This document shows positions 26,720-38,600 of a stretch of DNA of 64,000 bases, piece by piece. Position 1 is the first letter of the stretch; the number at the start of each line of letters is the position of its first letter. The position numbers and the translations under genes are program-made. Origin of the DNA: Bin80 sp965220365 (GTDB lineage Bacteria > Bacteroidota > Rhodothermia > Rhodothermales > Bin80); NCBI GenBank assembly GCA_965220365.1, contig OZ244823.1, forward strand, positions 62,001 through 126,000, given 5' to 3'. Below the pieces are notes generated by a model. It did not search any database. It saw only the letters and a program-made list of their open reading frames with translations, and had not been told where the DNA came from.

Positions 26720-27088
26720 CTATTGGTTAGCCCAGATTGCGCAAGCGGCTCCCGAGGGATCGCGAATGACCGCGTAGCTCTTACCGGGGCCCATGGATCT
26801 GGCCGGGCAAACGACTTCGCCTCCCAATTCCACACAGGACTGGAGGCTCCTTTCCAGAGATTCCACTCGAAAGTAGGGAATCCAGACCGGCGGAATCCCG
26901 ACATTCACGCCACGTGCATGACAGATCCCTGCCACTGTCTCTTTGCCCTCGTTCATCGCATAGTCCTCGTACCCGCCCATGTCAACAGGTTCTGGCTCCC
27001 ACCCGACAACGTTGACATAAAAGTCTCGGATCTCCGCCGCACGCTCAACCGTTAGGTCGATCCACAGTGGAAGTTTTGTTTCTTGCAT
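26720..27088 (-). CDS. VOC (glyoxalase-like) family protein
   Basis: A 122-residue single VOC-fold protein: WIDLTVERAAEIRDFYVNVVGW at the N-terminus (split here as motif description only), a central GICHARGVNVGIPPVW strand, and a C-terminal GKSYAVIRDPSGAACAIW with the usual DPxG turn. Such proteins bind a metal or small ligand; members include glyoxalases, dioxygenases and resistance proteins. Nothing here points to a substrate. The spacing to DUF1761 (about 58 bases from its ATG) allows co-transcription. Confidence 0.8.
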   Translation of the reverse strand: MQETKLPLWIDLTVERAAEIRDFYVNVVGWEPEPVDMGGYEDYAMNEGKETVAGICHARGVNVGIPPVWIPYFRVESLERSLQSCVELGGEVVCPARSMGPGKSYAVIRDPSGAACAIWANQ

Positions 27089-27687
27089 AGATTTATCGGC
27101 TTATGGGGTGATGATCGATGCGGAATTTTCTGCAGTTCGCATCTTCCTTTCCAAAACAATTCCTGTGATCTGGTGACGCTTATATCCCAAGGTACGCACA
27201 ATAACCATTATCCCCAAGGGTTGTGTGAATAGCTGTGGAATTTTCTTGGAAAAATCGTGCATTTATTGTTTGCATTTTGTTGACTATCAACACGAGTTTT
27301 TGCGGTATCCTTGTATCGTAATCAGCCACACTTTCTTTTCCTCTTAATTCATGCCAAACGCAACCCGATTCCGCAATCAATTCACCCGTAAAAATGGACA
27401 TCACTCACCTTCCAGAACTGCCATTGCACTGGCCTCACTGACCGTCGAACAGGTTCTTTATGAGATCGAACTGATCAGCGACGCCCAATGGATACTCGGA
27501 CAACGACGAGGACATTCCTGGTACAATGAAGACGGTGGACATCTGGCCGAAGCCACGCAGATTAAGGCAATCCGGATTCCTGCGCGACGACACTGAATCA
27601 CCACGTTCCTGACGAATCGGGCTTGTGTATGCTGGATCTGAATACTGCGCCGTTCCGCTCAAGGAGCTTGTCGGAAAACCTTCCAGC
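27089..27687. other. Intergenic region of about 600 bases, nothing recognised
   Basis: It contains an AT-rich stretch at about 27240-27330 that could hold promoters, and short frames on both strands (27351-27596 plus, 27435-27707 minus) whose translations match no family I know. I do not call a gene here. Confidence 0.4.
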
Positions 27688-28083
27688 TCATGACCTTCGG
27701 TGGACAAACTTTACTGCGGACCAAGTCTCATCAATAGAGCAGATTTTTATATCAACCATCCCGATTGCCCGTCCTATGCTCAGGATAACGTTCATGGACA
27801 GGTTTGTCCTTTTTCCTGAGCTTTTCTTTGGCCAGGAAATCCACAACATACCCCTGTCTGCCAAGGTTGGGAGCGCGATATCAAGCAACGTGATCAGCCG
27901 ATCCTGGCGATCAGAAAACAGGTGAATGAAATCTGCTCTATCCACTGGGGATTCACCTGGAATTACCGGCGCATCTGCAATCAATGTATGATAGTGGGAT
28001 GGCCGATCAAGCGAATAGGCTTGCATACCTTCCTTGAGTCCTAACTTCGCAGCCAACGTTGGAGAAGGCATGGATTGATCCAA
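27688..28083 (-). CDS. DUF3052-family protein
   Basis: A 131-residue protein with the DUF3052 blocks LAAKLGLKEGMQAY (10-23), DFIHLFSDRQDRL, LADRGMLWISWPKKSSG (about 75-91) and the C-terminal DIKICSIDETWSAVKFVHRR. The family is common and uncharacterised, often a single small cytoplasmic domain. It is divergent from the sulfatase gene; the start is ATG 28083 or the in-frame Met four codons later. Confidence 0.8.
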   Translation of the reverse strand: MDQSMPSPTLAAKLGLKEGMQAYSLDRPSHYHTLIADAPVIPGESPVDRADFIHLFSDRQDRLITLLDIALPTLADRGMLWISWPKKSSGKRTNLSMNVILSIGRAIGMVDIKICSIDETWSAVKFVHRRS

Positions 28084-28148
28084 TCTGTTTCATTTTTGGA
28101 AAAGTACGACAAATTGGTTACCATACGGGACAAATTGATTTTTTTTTG

Positions 28149-29606
28149 ATGCTACGCCTTTTCCTTTTTATCCTCATTGCATCTGCCGGATGCACCCAAA
28201 TACAACAATCCCCGAATGTGATCTATATCCTTGCCGATGACCTAGGATATGGTGAGCTTGGTAGCTATGGCCAGACGTTGATCCAAACACCAAACCTGGA
28301 TCAACTCGCCATCGAAGGAATGCGGTTTACCCAGCATTACAGTGGCAGCCCCGTATGTGCACCAAGTCGTTGCACACTGCTGACCGGGCTACATACCGGA
28401 CACTGCCAAGTCCGTGACAACTACGAACTGGGGGGCTTTCCAGACAGTACCGAGCGTGGACAGCTTCCGCTGGAAGAAGAGACGTATACACTTGGGCATA
28501 TGATGCAGGATGCGGGCTATACGACTGCAATCATTGGAAAATGGGGACTTGGAGGACCGCATTCTATCGGGATTCCCACGGAGCAGGGATTCGATTATTT
28601 CTACGGATATCTGGATCAGAAACAAGCTCACAACCATTACCCATCCCATCTCTGGCGCAATACCGAATGGGATACGCTTGCGAACGGCTATTTTCATCCG
28701 CATCAACGGTTTGAAGGTCTGGATTTGAATGATCCGACAGCCTATGACCGTTATAAAGGCCCGGACTATGCTCCAGACCTGATGGCAAATGAAGCTGAGC
28801 AGTTCATCCGTCAACATGCATCAGAACCATTCTTCCTCTACCTCGCGCATACAGTACCTCACCTAGCACTTCAGGTGCCGGATGAAGAGCTGGAACCTTA
28901 CGAGGGTGTTCTGGCGGAATCCCCTTATGATGGTAGCATGGGATACCTGCCTCATATCCGACCTCAATCCGCCTATGCAGCCATGATTACCCGCATGGAT
29001 GCGCACATCGGTCGCATCGTTGAGGTGCTCCATGAACTCGGCATTGAAGAAGAAACCCTAATCATATTCTCGAGCGACAATGGCCCCACCTATACTGGAG
29101 GTGTGGACACGGAACAGTTTCATAGCTCAGGTGGGCTGCGGGGCGGCAAAGGTGAGGTCTACGAAGGGGGGATCCGGGTACCAATGATTGCTGCTTGGCC
29201 CGGTGTGATTGCATCTGGATCAACAACCGATCATGTATCTGCGTTTTGGGATGTGATGCCGACACTTGCCGATCTTGTGGGAACTAATCTGGTGGCAGAG
29301 GTCAATGGAGTCTCCTTTCTTCCTGTACTTATGGGACAGGGTCTCCCAACGCCAAGTGAGATGTACTGGGAATACCACGGCCGCAGATGGAATGGAGCAC
29401 AAGCCGCGAGGATTGGTCCCTGGAAGGGGGTACGGCTGGGTGGCCATGACAATCCCGCCGCTCCAGTGAGTGTCTATCATCTGGACAATGATCCTGGGGA
29501 ATTGACCAATCTTGCCGATGTACACCCTGAGATTGCCCAGGACTTGCTCTCTCTTATGCAATCGCGAAGTCACTCAAAAATTGAACGGTGGAACTTCGCC
29601 GAATAA
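28149..29606 (+). CDS. Lipoprotein sulfatase (Cys type)
   Basis: An arylsulfatase-like hydrolase of about 485 residues. I choose ATG 28149 (MLRLFLFILIASAGC), which gives a proper lipoprotein signal with Cys15, over the longer frame from 28059. The metal-binding start VIYILADDLGYGELGSYG and the sulfatase signature VCAPSRCTLLTGLHTGH follow, with Cys70 the residue to be converted to formylglycine, then GKWGLGG, FLYLAHTVPHLALQ and IIFSSDNGP. It likely desulfates polysaccharides or sulfated small molecules at the cell surface. A dedicated maturation enzyme is at 52631-53491. It converges with the giant surface-protein gene, twelve bases apart. Confidence 0.9.
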   Translation: MLRLFLFILIASAGCTQIQQSPNVIYILADDLGYGELGSYGQTLIQTPNLDQLAIEGMRFTQHYSGSPVCAPSRCTLLTGLHTGHCQVRDNYELGGFPDSTERGQLPLEEETYTLGHMMQDAGYTTAIIGKWGLGGPHSIGIPTEQGFDYFYGYLDQKQAHNHYPSHLWRNTEWDTLANGYFHPHQRFEGLDLNDPTAYDRYKGPDYAPDLMANEAEQFIRQHASEPFFLYLAHTVPHLALQVPDEELEPYEGVLAESPYDGSMGYLPHIRPQSAYAAMITRMDAHIGRIVEVLHELGIEEETLIIFSSDNGPTYTGGVDTEQFHSSGGLRGGKGEVYEGGIRVPMIAAWPGVIASGSTTDHVSAFWDVMPTLADLVGTNLVAEVNGVSFLPVLMGQGLPTPSEMYWEYHGRRWNGAQAARIGPWKGVRLGGHDNPAAPVSVYHLDNDPGELTNLADVHPEIAQDLLSLMQSRSHSKIERWNFAE

Positions 29607-29618
29607 CCAGCCGGATGG

Positions 29619-32600
29619 CTAATACCGAAGCATTCCCTGCACATTCACGCCGATGTCTCCCGGTGCTGCATTGCGTCTGTGTGCCAGGCCAAAGATGGAG
29701 ACGGAGAGCCGTTCCCACGGGCGGAGTTGGCCGCCCAGCCGGTACATCCTTCCTCCGGGCAACTGTGTCACTCCCATCACGGATCGTGCCGTCCCCTCTT
29801 TCCATGGAATCCCATAACCCAGTTCCAGATCCGTTCGCTGTCTGCCCGCCCCGATGGGTACCGCATCCAGTATGGTCTGCTGCCGGTACATGGACATTCC
29901 CTGCGCGCGTCCCCATGATGGGCGCAAACTCATCGTCAGCCCCTCGGAGCGGTTGCCGACCTGCAGGGATCCCGAGAATCCCCACTCGGTAAACCCGTCT
30001 GCAGTATGCATGACCAGCCCCTGCGTCCGCACCTCGCCCCGCAACCGCCACGCCGGGCTTGCAAACCGCACGCCACCCCCCAATTCCAGCCCCGTACCCG
30101 TTTCCGCACTGCCACCATCCTGCCGCACATTTGCCTCTACGTAGGGACGTATGCCTTTGGTGATCTGTGCACTGGCTTCCAATCCCACCCGGACCCGGAC
30201 CACCTCTGCCGTGATGGCATGCTCTTCAATCTCCGCACCGGTCACCAGAAGATCGCCGTGATAGCGGAGCCGGGCAGATCCACCAGAGGCCAACGTCCCC
30301 CGCATTCCCATCGCCCCAAACCGTGTCGTCATCTCTGCGTCTAACTCGGACACCTCAGCCTGTCCACGTCCGGCTCCCCCGCTCAACCATACCTCCCAGC
30401 CCGCACGCGTGTACGACGCATACGGATAGATGCCCGTCAACGCAGAGGTGATGTCTCCTGACTCGTTCTCCACCTCAAACGATCCGTCTCCCCGGCTGTG
30501 CGCAAGCAGCACACCCGCCAGCCAGCCGCCACGCCAGCGATAGTCCGCCCCCAGCATTGCTGTCGTCACCTCGCCCCGGAGCGTCAATGGCTGCTGACCA
30601 TTGAACTGCCGGAATGCACCCCGTCCCCACACACTGAGAGATCCGCCGGGCAGGAGCATGCTTTCCGACATGCGACAACCCGCCAGAAGTTCGCCCGGAG
30701 ACGGATCCCATCTTGAATACCAGAGTTGTGCCATCTCGGCACGCTCAAGCGCCGTACACGCCGCCCCGTCTGCAGCCGAGCGGAACCGATCGCCCAATGC
30801 CTCCACCACCTGCACCGAAGACGTCCGCACAAATCGCGCCGCGTACGCCTCCAGAACCCGTTCACTGACCGTCGTTGACTCCTGGATCGTGGCCACGCCC
30901 ACCGCCTTTTCAATCCGGGCATGCTCCGAGGAGCTCAGATGCAATGTGAACGTCTCCTGCCCCCAATCCAATCCCCCCTTCAAGAGCGGCACGGCAATCA
31001 TCGCCTCGGTCGTTCCCGGAGCCAGAGTGACGACCCCCGAAGAGGCCTGATAGTCTTCGCCGGCCCTGGCCGTCCCATCCCGGGTCCGGTACTGCGCCGA
31101 CACCATCTCACGCTGCGGCTGCGAGAGCAGGACCCGAAACCGGACCTCTGCCTCCTCTTCCAGGACCCGTGCATCCTCCACCCGCAGAGCCGCCGCACTC
31201 TGGTCATCGTCCAGAATCGTCCCCGTCCCGGTGCCTCGCGCAATGGTCGCATTGCGGGCATTGGACAGCGTCACCCGGAACGTCTCATCGTCTTCCGGCA
31301 GTTCGTCATCAATGATCGCGATCTCCACCACACCCCGGGTGGCACCCGGATCAAAGATCACCACCCCGCGCGAGGCCGTATAGTCCAGACCGGCCTCCGC
31401 CGTGTCATCCGAACTCGCATACTGAACCGTCACCACCTGATCCGTCGCACGACTGAGCTCGATGGGAAGTTGAAGACGCCCCGCGTTCTCGGATCCCTGC
31501 TGACTCCAGATCGAAATCGTCACGGGCCCCTTGTCCGTGATCGTAACCTGGGTCGTATGAGAGACACCGTTGTAACCGCCCCCGGATGCCGTGAGCAAAA
31601 GACGCACCTGATCCTCCTCATCATTGTCATCCTCGGCCGCCGTCAGCGTGACCGTCTGGGAAGTCTTCCAGTTCGTCGTCGTAAAGGTGAGCGAGGCCCG
31701 GTCCAGCGTCAACTGCGTCCCCGCATGGCCGGTGAGCGCTATCGTCACCGTGCCCGAAGGCTCTGCAGACAGGCGAACCTCAAGCGCGGACTGGGTCCCC
31801 TCTGCCATCGTCACCTCCGCCGGGGCAACAATCTCCGCCTCGTCATTATCCTCCACCGTCACCGTAACCCGATGCTCAATCCCCGCATAGCCACCTCCAT
31901 CTGCCGTCAACGTGAGGGTCTCTGAATCATCCACAACATCATCGTCATGCCCGGCCGTCAGCGTGACCGTCTGCGGAGTCTCCCAGTTCGTCGTCGTAAA
32001 GCTCAGACGCGTTGGAGATGCAGTGAGCTCCCCCGCAAAGCCAGAAACCGTCACCGTCACCGTGCCCGAAGGCTTCGCAGACAGGTGAACCCCGAACTCG
32101 GAGTCTGTCTCTTCTTCGATCCTCACCGCATGCGGAGCAACAATCCCCGGCGTATCCTTGTCGATGATCGTGACCTGAAGCACATACACCTCGCCCGTGT
32201 AATCGGCCCCGGTTGCACGCAGGGTCACCTCTACCCGGTCAGGAGAAATATCATCATCCTCGTCCGCCGTCAGGGTCACCTGCTGCGGCTCGTTCCAGTC
32301 GGAAGGGGTAAAGATCCGGGTGATCGGGCTCACGGTCAGATCCGTCCCCCGAGGCCAATCCATCGTCACCGTCACTGCGCCCAGTGGCTCGGAGGCCAGC
32401 GAGAATCTGTACTCCTCGGTGCCTCCCTCCAACAGCGAGATCGATGGCGACGCCTCAATGCCGACCGCATCATCATCTTCGATCGTGATATCCAGCGAAT
32501 CTCCAGCTACCATCCCCTCCGGCAACGCACCCACCCGCACCGTAAAGGTCTCATCTTCTTCATCAATCTCATCGGGCGTGGTCCGGATCACATAGGTCCC

Positions 32601-35600
32601 GCTCGTTTCTTCTCTTTCGATCCTCACCTGCATGGGAGCGGCTGCATGGTAATCCTGCGCATCTGCGCTGCCAGGAGTCAGCACCAGAGGGATCGTCACC
32701 GCGGCGGGCAACTCCTCGGACAGTTTGACCGTCACCGTCACCGCCTCTCCCTCAGCCACCGGGTTCGTAGAGGCAAAAAGATCCACCCGAACAACTTCTG
32801 GCGGAACCCGGTCCCGGATCGTCACCCAATGCGAGGATTCCAGACCCGGCTCCAGAACCGCCGGATCCAGATCCCCCAAAGAAACGATAAACCGCTCATC
32901 CTGCGTGTCCGTATCCGCAATCGTCACAATCTGCCCCGTGCCCTCTGTCTCTTCGCCGGCAACCGTCACCTGTTTTAATTCGATATAATCTCCCGGCTCG
33001 GACGTATAGGGGGTATACGCCAGTGGAATCGTCACCGCAGTCTCCAGCGGATTCGCCAGCGTTACCCTTACCGTCACCGGATCCCCTTCGTCAACTACCT
33101 CTGGATCCACCGACAAGGTCACCTCCACCGGGGGCGGATCGTCATCGTCGATAATCGTGATCTCGACCTCCGAGGGATGACCAGCCTCCACATCCGCGGG
33201 CAGTGTGCCCAGTGCCACCACAAAACGCTCGCCTCCCTCAGAAATGTTATCCGGGGTCGTACGCACTACGGCTGTACCGCTGCCTGAACCTGAAATAATC
33301 GTGATCTCCGAAACCGGAACATAATCGTTCGGCTCCGCGGGATCAACAGCCCCGGGCCGGTAGGTCAACGGAATCGTCACCGCGGCGGGTAATGCGCTGG
33401 AAAGCGTCGCCGTCACCGTGACCGAACTCCCCTCGCCCACCGGATTCGGACTTGCCGATAAAGACACATTCGGGAGAATAACCGCAGGCGTATCCAAATC
33501 TGTAATCTCGACCCCCACCGAAGACGGCGTGCCTGCCGCAACCTCGGAAGGCAAATCCCCCAGGGCCACCGTAAACGTCTCATTGTCAGAATCCGCATCC
33601 TTCACCGTCGTGATCGTGCCCGTACCCTCCAGCGAATTCGCCGCAATCGTGATGGAGGCCAGACTGCCATAATCCCCCGCCTCCGCCGTACCCGGCGTCA
33701 ACGTCAACGGAATCACTGCCGCCGTGGGCAATGCGCGGGACAGCCTCGCCGTTACCGTCACATCCTCTCCCTCGTCCACCGGATTCGGACTTGCAGATAA
33801 GCTTACTGTAGGCGTATCACGGATCGTTACCAGCACCGAAGACGGCGTGCCTGCCACAACCTCGGAAGGCAAATCCCCCAGGGCTACCGTGAACGTCTCA
33901 TCATCAGAATCCGCATCCTTCACCGTCGTGATCGTGCCCGTACCCGTCAGCGAATTCGCCGCAATCGTGATGGAGGCCAGACTGCCGTAGTCCCCCTTCT
34001 CTGCTGTACCCGGCGTCAGCGTCAACGGAATCGTCATCGAAGTCGACAACGCGCTGGACAGCGTCGCCGTTACCGTCACCGAACTCCCCTCTTTCACCGG
34101 ATTCGGACTTGCAGATAAGCTTACTGTAGGCGTATCACGGATCGTTACCAGCTCCGAAGACGGCGATCCCGCCGCAACCTCGGAAGGCAAATCCCCCAGT
34201 GCTACCGTGAACGTCTCATCGTCAAAATCCGTATCCCGCACGGTTGTAATCGTGCCCGTACCCTCCAGCGAATTCGCCGCAATCGTGATGGAGGCCAGAC
34301 CGCCATAGTCCCCCTTCTCCGCCGTGCCCGGCGTCAACGTCAGCGGAATCGTCACCGCGGCGGGTAATGCCTGGGAAAGCGTCGCCGTCACCGTCACCGA
34401 ACTTCCCTCGTCCACCGGATTCGGATTTGCAGATAAGCTTACCGCAGGCTTCTCACGGATCGTTACCAGCACCGAAGACGGCGTGCCTGCCACAACCTCG
34501 GAAGGCAGACTCCCCAGGGCAACCGTGAACGTCTCATCATCAGAATCCGCATCCTTCACCGTCGTGATCGTGCCCGTACCCGTCAGCGCATTGGCCGCAA
34601 TCGTGATGGAGGCCAAACTGCCATAATCCCCCGTCTCCGCGGGATCAACAGCCCCGGGCCGGTACGTCAACGGAATCGTCACCGCGGCGGGTAATGCCTG
34701 GGACAGCGTCGCCGTTACCGTCACCGAACTCCCCTCGTTCACCGGCGTGGTCGCCGATAGATGTACTGCAGGCGTCACCGGAGGCGTATCCAAATCTGTA
34801 ATCTCTACCTCCTCCGAGGACGGCGATCCTTCCACAACCTCGGAGGGCAAATCCCCCAGGGCCACCGTGAACGTCTCATCGTCAAAATCCGTATCCCGCA
34901 CGGTTGTAATCGTGCCCGTACCCTCCAGCGAATTCGCCGCAATCGTGATGGAGGCCAGACTGCCGTAGTCCCCCTTCTCTGCTGTACCCGGCGTCAGCGT
35001 CAACGGAATCGTCATCGAAGTCGACAACGCGCTGGAAAGCGTCGCCGTTACCGTCACCGAACTCCCCTCTTTCACCGGATTCGGACTTGCAGATAAGCTT
35101 ACTGTAGGCGTATCGAGATCCGTAATCGTTACCAGCTCCGAAGACGGCGATCCCGCCGCAACCTCGGAAGGCAGACTCCCCAGGGCAACCGTGAACGTCT
35201 CATCGTCAAAATCCGTATCCCGCACGGTTGTAATCGTGCCCGTACCCTCCAGCGAATTCGCCGCAATCGTGATGGAGGCCAGACTGCCGTAGTCCCCCTT
35301 CTCTGCTGTACCCGGCGTCAGCGTCAACGGAATCGTCATCGAAGTCGACAACGCGCTGGAAAGCGTCGCCGTTACCGTCACCGAACTCCCCTCTTTCACC
35401 GGATTCGGACTTGCAGATAAGCTTACTGTAGGCGTATCGAGATCCGTAATCGTTACCAGCTCCGAAGACGGCGTTCCCGCCACAACCTCGGAAGGTAAAT
35501 CCCCCAGTGCTACCGTAAACGTCTCATCATCAGAATCCGTATCCCGCACGGTTGTAATCGTGCCCGTACCCTCCAGCGAATTCGCTGCAATCGTGATGGA

Positions 35601-38600
35601 GGCCAGACCGCCATAGTCCCCCTTCTCTGCCGTGCCCGGCGTCTGCGTCAGCGGAATCGTCACCGAAGTGGGTAATGCTCCAGAAAGCGTCGCCGTCACC
35701 GTCACCGAACTTCCCTCGTCCACCGGATTCGGATTTGCAGATAGATGTACCGCAGGCTTCTCACGGATCGTTACCAGCACCGAAGACGGCGTTCCTTCCA
35801 CAACCTCGGAAGGCAAATCCCCCAGGGCTACCGTGAACGTCTCATCGTCAAAATCCGTATCCCGCACGGTTGTAATCGTGCCCGTACCTGCCTCCGCATT
35901 GGCCGCAATCGTGATGGAGGCCAGACTGCCATAGTCCCCCGCCTCCGCCGTACCCGGCGTCAACGTCAACGGAATCACTGCCGCCGTGGGCAATGCGCGG
36001 GACAGCGTCGCCGTCACCGTCACCGCCTTTCCTTCGTCCACCGGATTCGGACTTGCAAATAAGCTTACCGTAGGCGTATCGAGATCCGTAATCGTTACCT
36101 CCACCGAAGACGGCGCTCCTGCCGCAACCCCGGAAGGCAGACTCCCCAGGGCCACCGTAAACGTCTCATCGTCAGAATCCGTATCCTTCACCGTCGTGAT
36201 CGTGCCCGTACCCTCCAGCGCATTGGCCGCAATCGTGATGGAGGCCAGACTGCCATAGTCCCCCGCCTCCGCCGTACCCGGCGTCAACGTCAACGGAATC
36301 ACTGCCGCCGTGGGCAATGCGCGGGACAGCGTCGCCGTCACCGTCACCGCCTTTCCTTCGTCCACCGGATTCGGACTTGCAAATAAGCTTACCGTAGGCG
36401 TATCGAGATCCGTAATCGTTACCTCCACCGAAGACGGCGTGCCTGCCGCAACCCCGGAAGGCAGACTCCCCAGGGCCACCGTAAACGTCTCATCGTCAGA
36501 ATCCGTATCCCTCACCGTCGTGATCGTGCCCGTACCCTCCAGCGCATTGGCCGCAATCGTGATGGAGGCCAGACTGCCATAGTCCCCCTTCTCTGCCGTG
36601 CCCGGTGTCAGCGTCAGCGGAATTGTCACCGCGGCAGGCAACGCGCGGGACAGCCTCGCCGTCACCGTCACCGCCTTTCCCTCGTCCACCGGATTCGGAT
36701 TTGCAGATAAGCTTACCGTAGGCGTATCGAGATCCGTAATCGTTACCTCCACCGAAGACGGCGCTCCTGCCGCAACCCCGGAAGGCAGACTCCCCAGGGC
36801 CACCGTGAACGTCTCATCGTCAAAATCCGTATCCCGCACGGTTGTAATCGTGCCCGTACCCTCCAGCGCATTGGCCGCAATCGTGATGGAGGCCAGACTG
36901 CCATAGTCCCCCTTCTCCGCCGTGCCCGGCGTCAACGTCAGCGGAATTGTCACCGCGGCAGGCAACGCGCTGGACAGCGTCGCCGTTACCGTCACCGAAC
37001 TCCCCTCGTCCACCGGCGTGGTCGCCGATAGATGTACTGCAGGCGTCACCGGAGGCGTATCCAAATCTGTAATCTCTACCTCCTCCGAGGACGGCGATCC
37101 TTCCACAACCTCGGAGGGCAAATCCCCCAGGGCCACCGTGAACGTCTCATCGTCAAAATCCGTATCCCGCACGGTTGTAATCGTGCCCGTACCCTCCAGC
37201 GAATTCGCCGCAATCGTGATGGAGGCCAGACTGCCGTAGTCCCCCTTCTCTGCTGTACCCGGCGTCAGCGTCAACGGAATCGTCATCGAAGTCGACAACG
37301 CGCTGGAAAGCGTCGCCGTTACCGTCACCGAACTCCCCTCTTTCACCGGATTCGGACTTGCAGATAAGCTTACCGTAGGCGTATCGAGATCCGTAATCGT
37401 TACCAGCTCCGAAGACGGCGATCCCGCCGCAACCTCGGAAGGCAGACTCCCCAGGGCAACCGTGAACGTCTCATCGTCAAAATCCGTATCCCGCACGGTT
37501 GTAATCGTGCCCGTACCCTCCAGCGAATTCGCCGCAATCGTGATGGAGGCCAGACTGCCGTAGTCCCCCTTCTCTGCTGTGCCCGGCGTCAGCGTCAACG
37601 GAATTGTCACCGCGGCAGGCAACGCGCTGGAAAGCCTCGCCGTTACCGTCACCGCCTTTCCCTCGTCCACCGGATTCGGACTTGCAGATAAGCTTACTGT
37701 AGGCGTATCGAGATCCGTAATCGTTACCAGCTCCGAAGACGGCGATCCCGCCGCAACCTCGGAAGGCAGACTCCCCAGGGCCACCGTAAACGTCTCATCG
37801 TCAGAATCCGTATCCCTCACCGTCGTGATCGTGCCCGTACCCTCCAGCGCATTGGCCGCAATCGTGATGGAGGCCAGACTGCCATAGTCCCCCTTCTCTG
37901 CCGTGCCCGGTGTCAGCGTCAGCGGAATTGTCACCGCGGCAGGCAACGCGCGGGAAAGCCTCGCCGTCACCGTCACCGCCTTTCCCTCGTCCACCGGATT
38001 CGGACTTGCAGATAAGCTTACTGTAGGCGTATCGAGATCCGTAATCGTTACCAGCTCCGAAGACGGCGATCCCGCCGCAACCTCGGAAGGCAGACTCCCC
38101 AGGGCAACCGTGAACGTCTCATCGTCAAAATCCGTATCCCGCACGGTTGTAATCGTGCCCGTACCCTCCAGCGAATTCGCCGCAATCGTGATGGAGGCCA
38201 GACCGCCATAGTCCCCCTTCTCCGCCGTGCCCGGCGTCAACGTCAGCGGAATCGTCACCGCGGCGGGTAATGCCTGGGAAAGCGTCGCCGTCACCGTCAC
38301 CGAACTTCCCTCGTCCACCGGATTCGGATTTGCAGATAAGCTTACCGCAGGCTTCTCACGGATCGTTACCAGCACCGAAGACGGCGTGCCTGCCACAACC
38401 TCGGAAGGCAGACTCCCCAGGGCAACCGTGAACGTCTCATCATCAGAATCCGCATCCTTCACCGTCGTGATCGTGCCCGTACCCGTCAGCGCATTGGCCG
38501 CAATCGTGATGGAGGCCAAACTGCCATAATCCCCCGTCTCCGCGGGATCAACAGCCCCGGGCCGGTACGTCAACGGAATCGTCACCGCGGCGGGTAATGC

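Noticed and set aside
28059..28148. Longer N-terminus for the sulfatase from 28059
   Set aside because: The extra 30 residues lack a signal and would overlap the divergent DUF3052 gene; starting at 28149 gives a clean lipoprotein signal.
33418..38529. A series of plus-strand ORFs of about 100 codons spaced by 324 bases
   Set aside because: They are antisense shadows of the repeated units in the giant minus-strand gene; their sequences mirror the repeat and show no family of their own.
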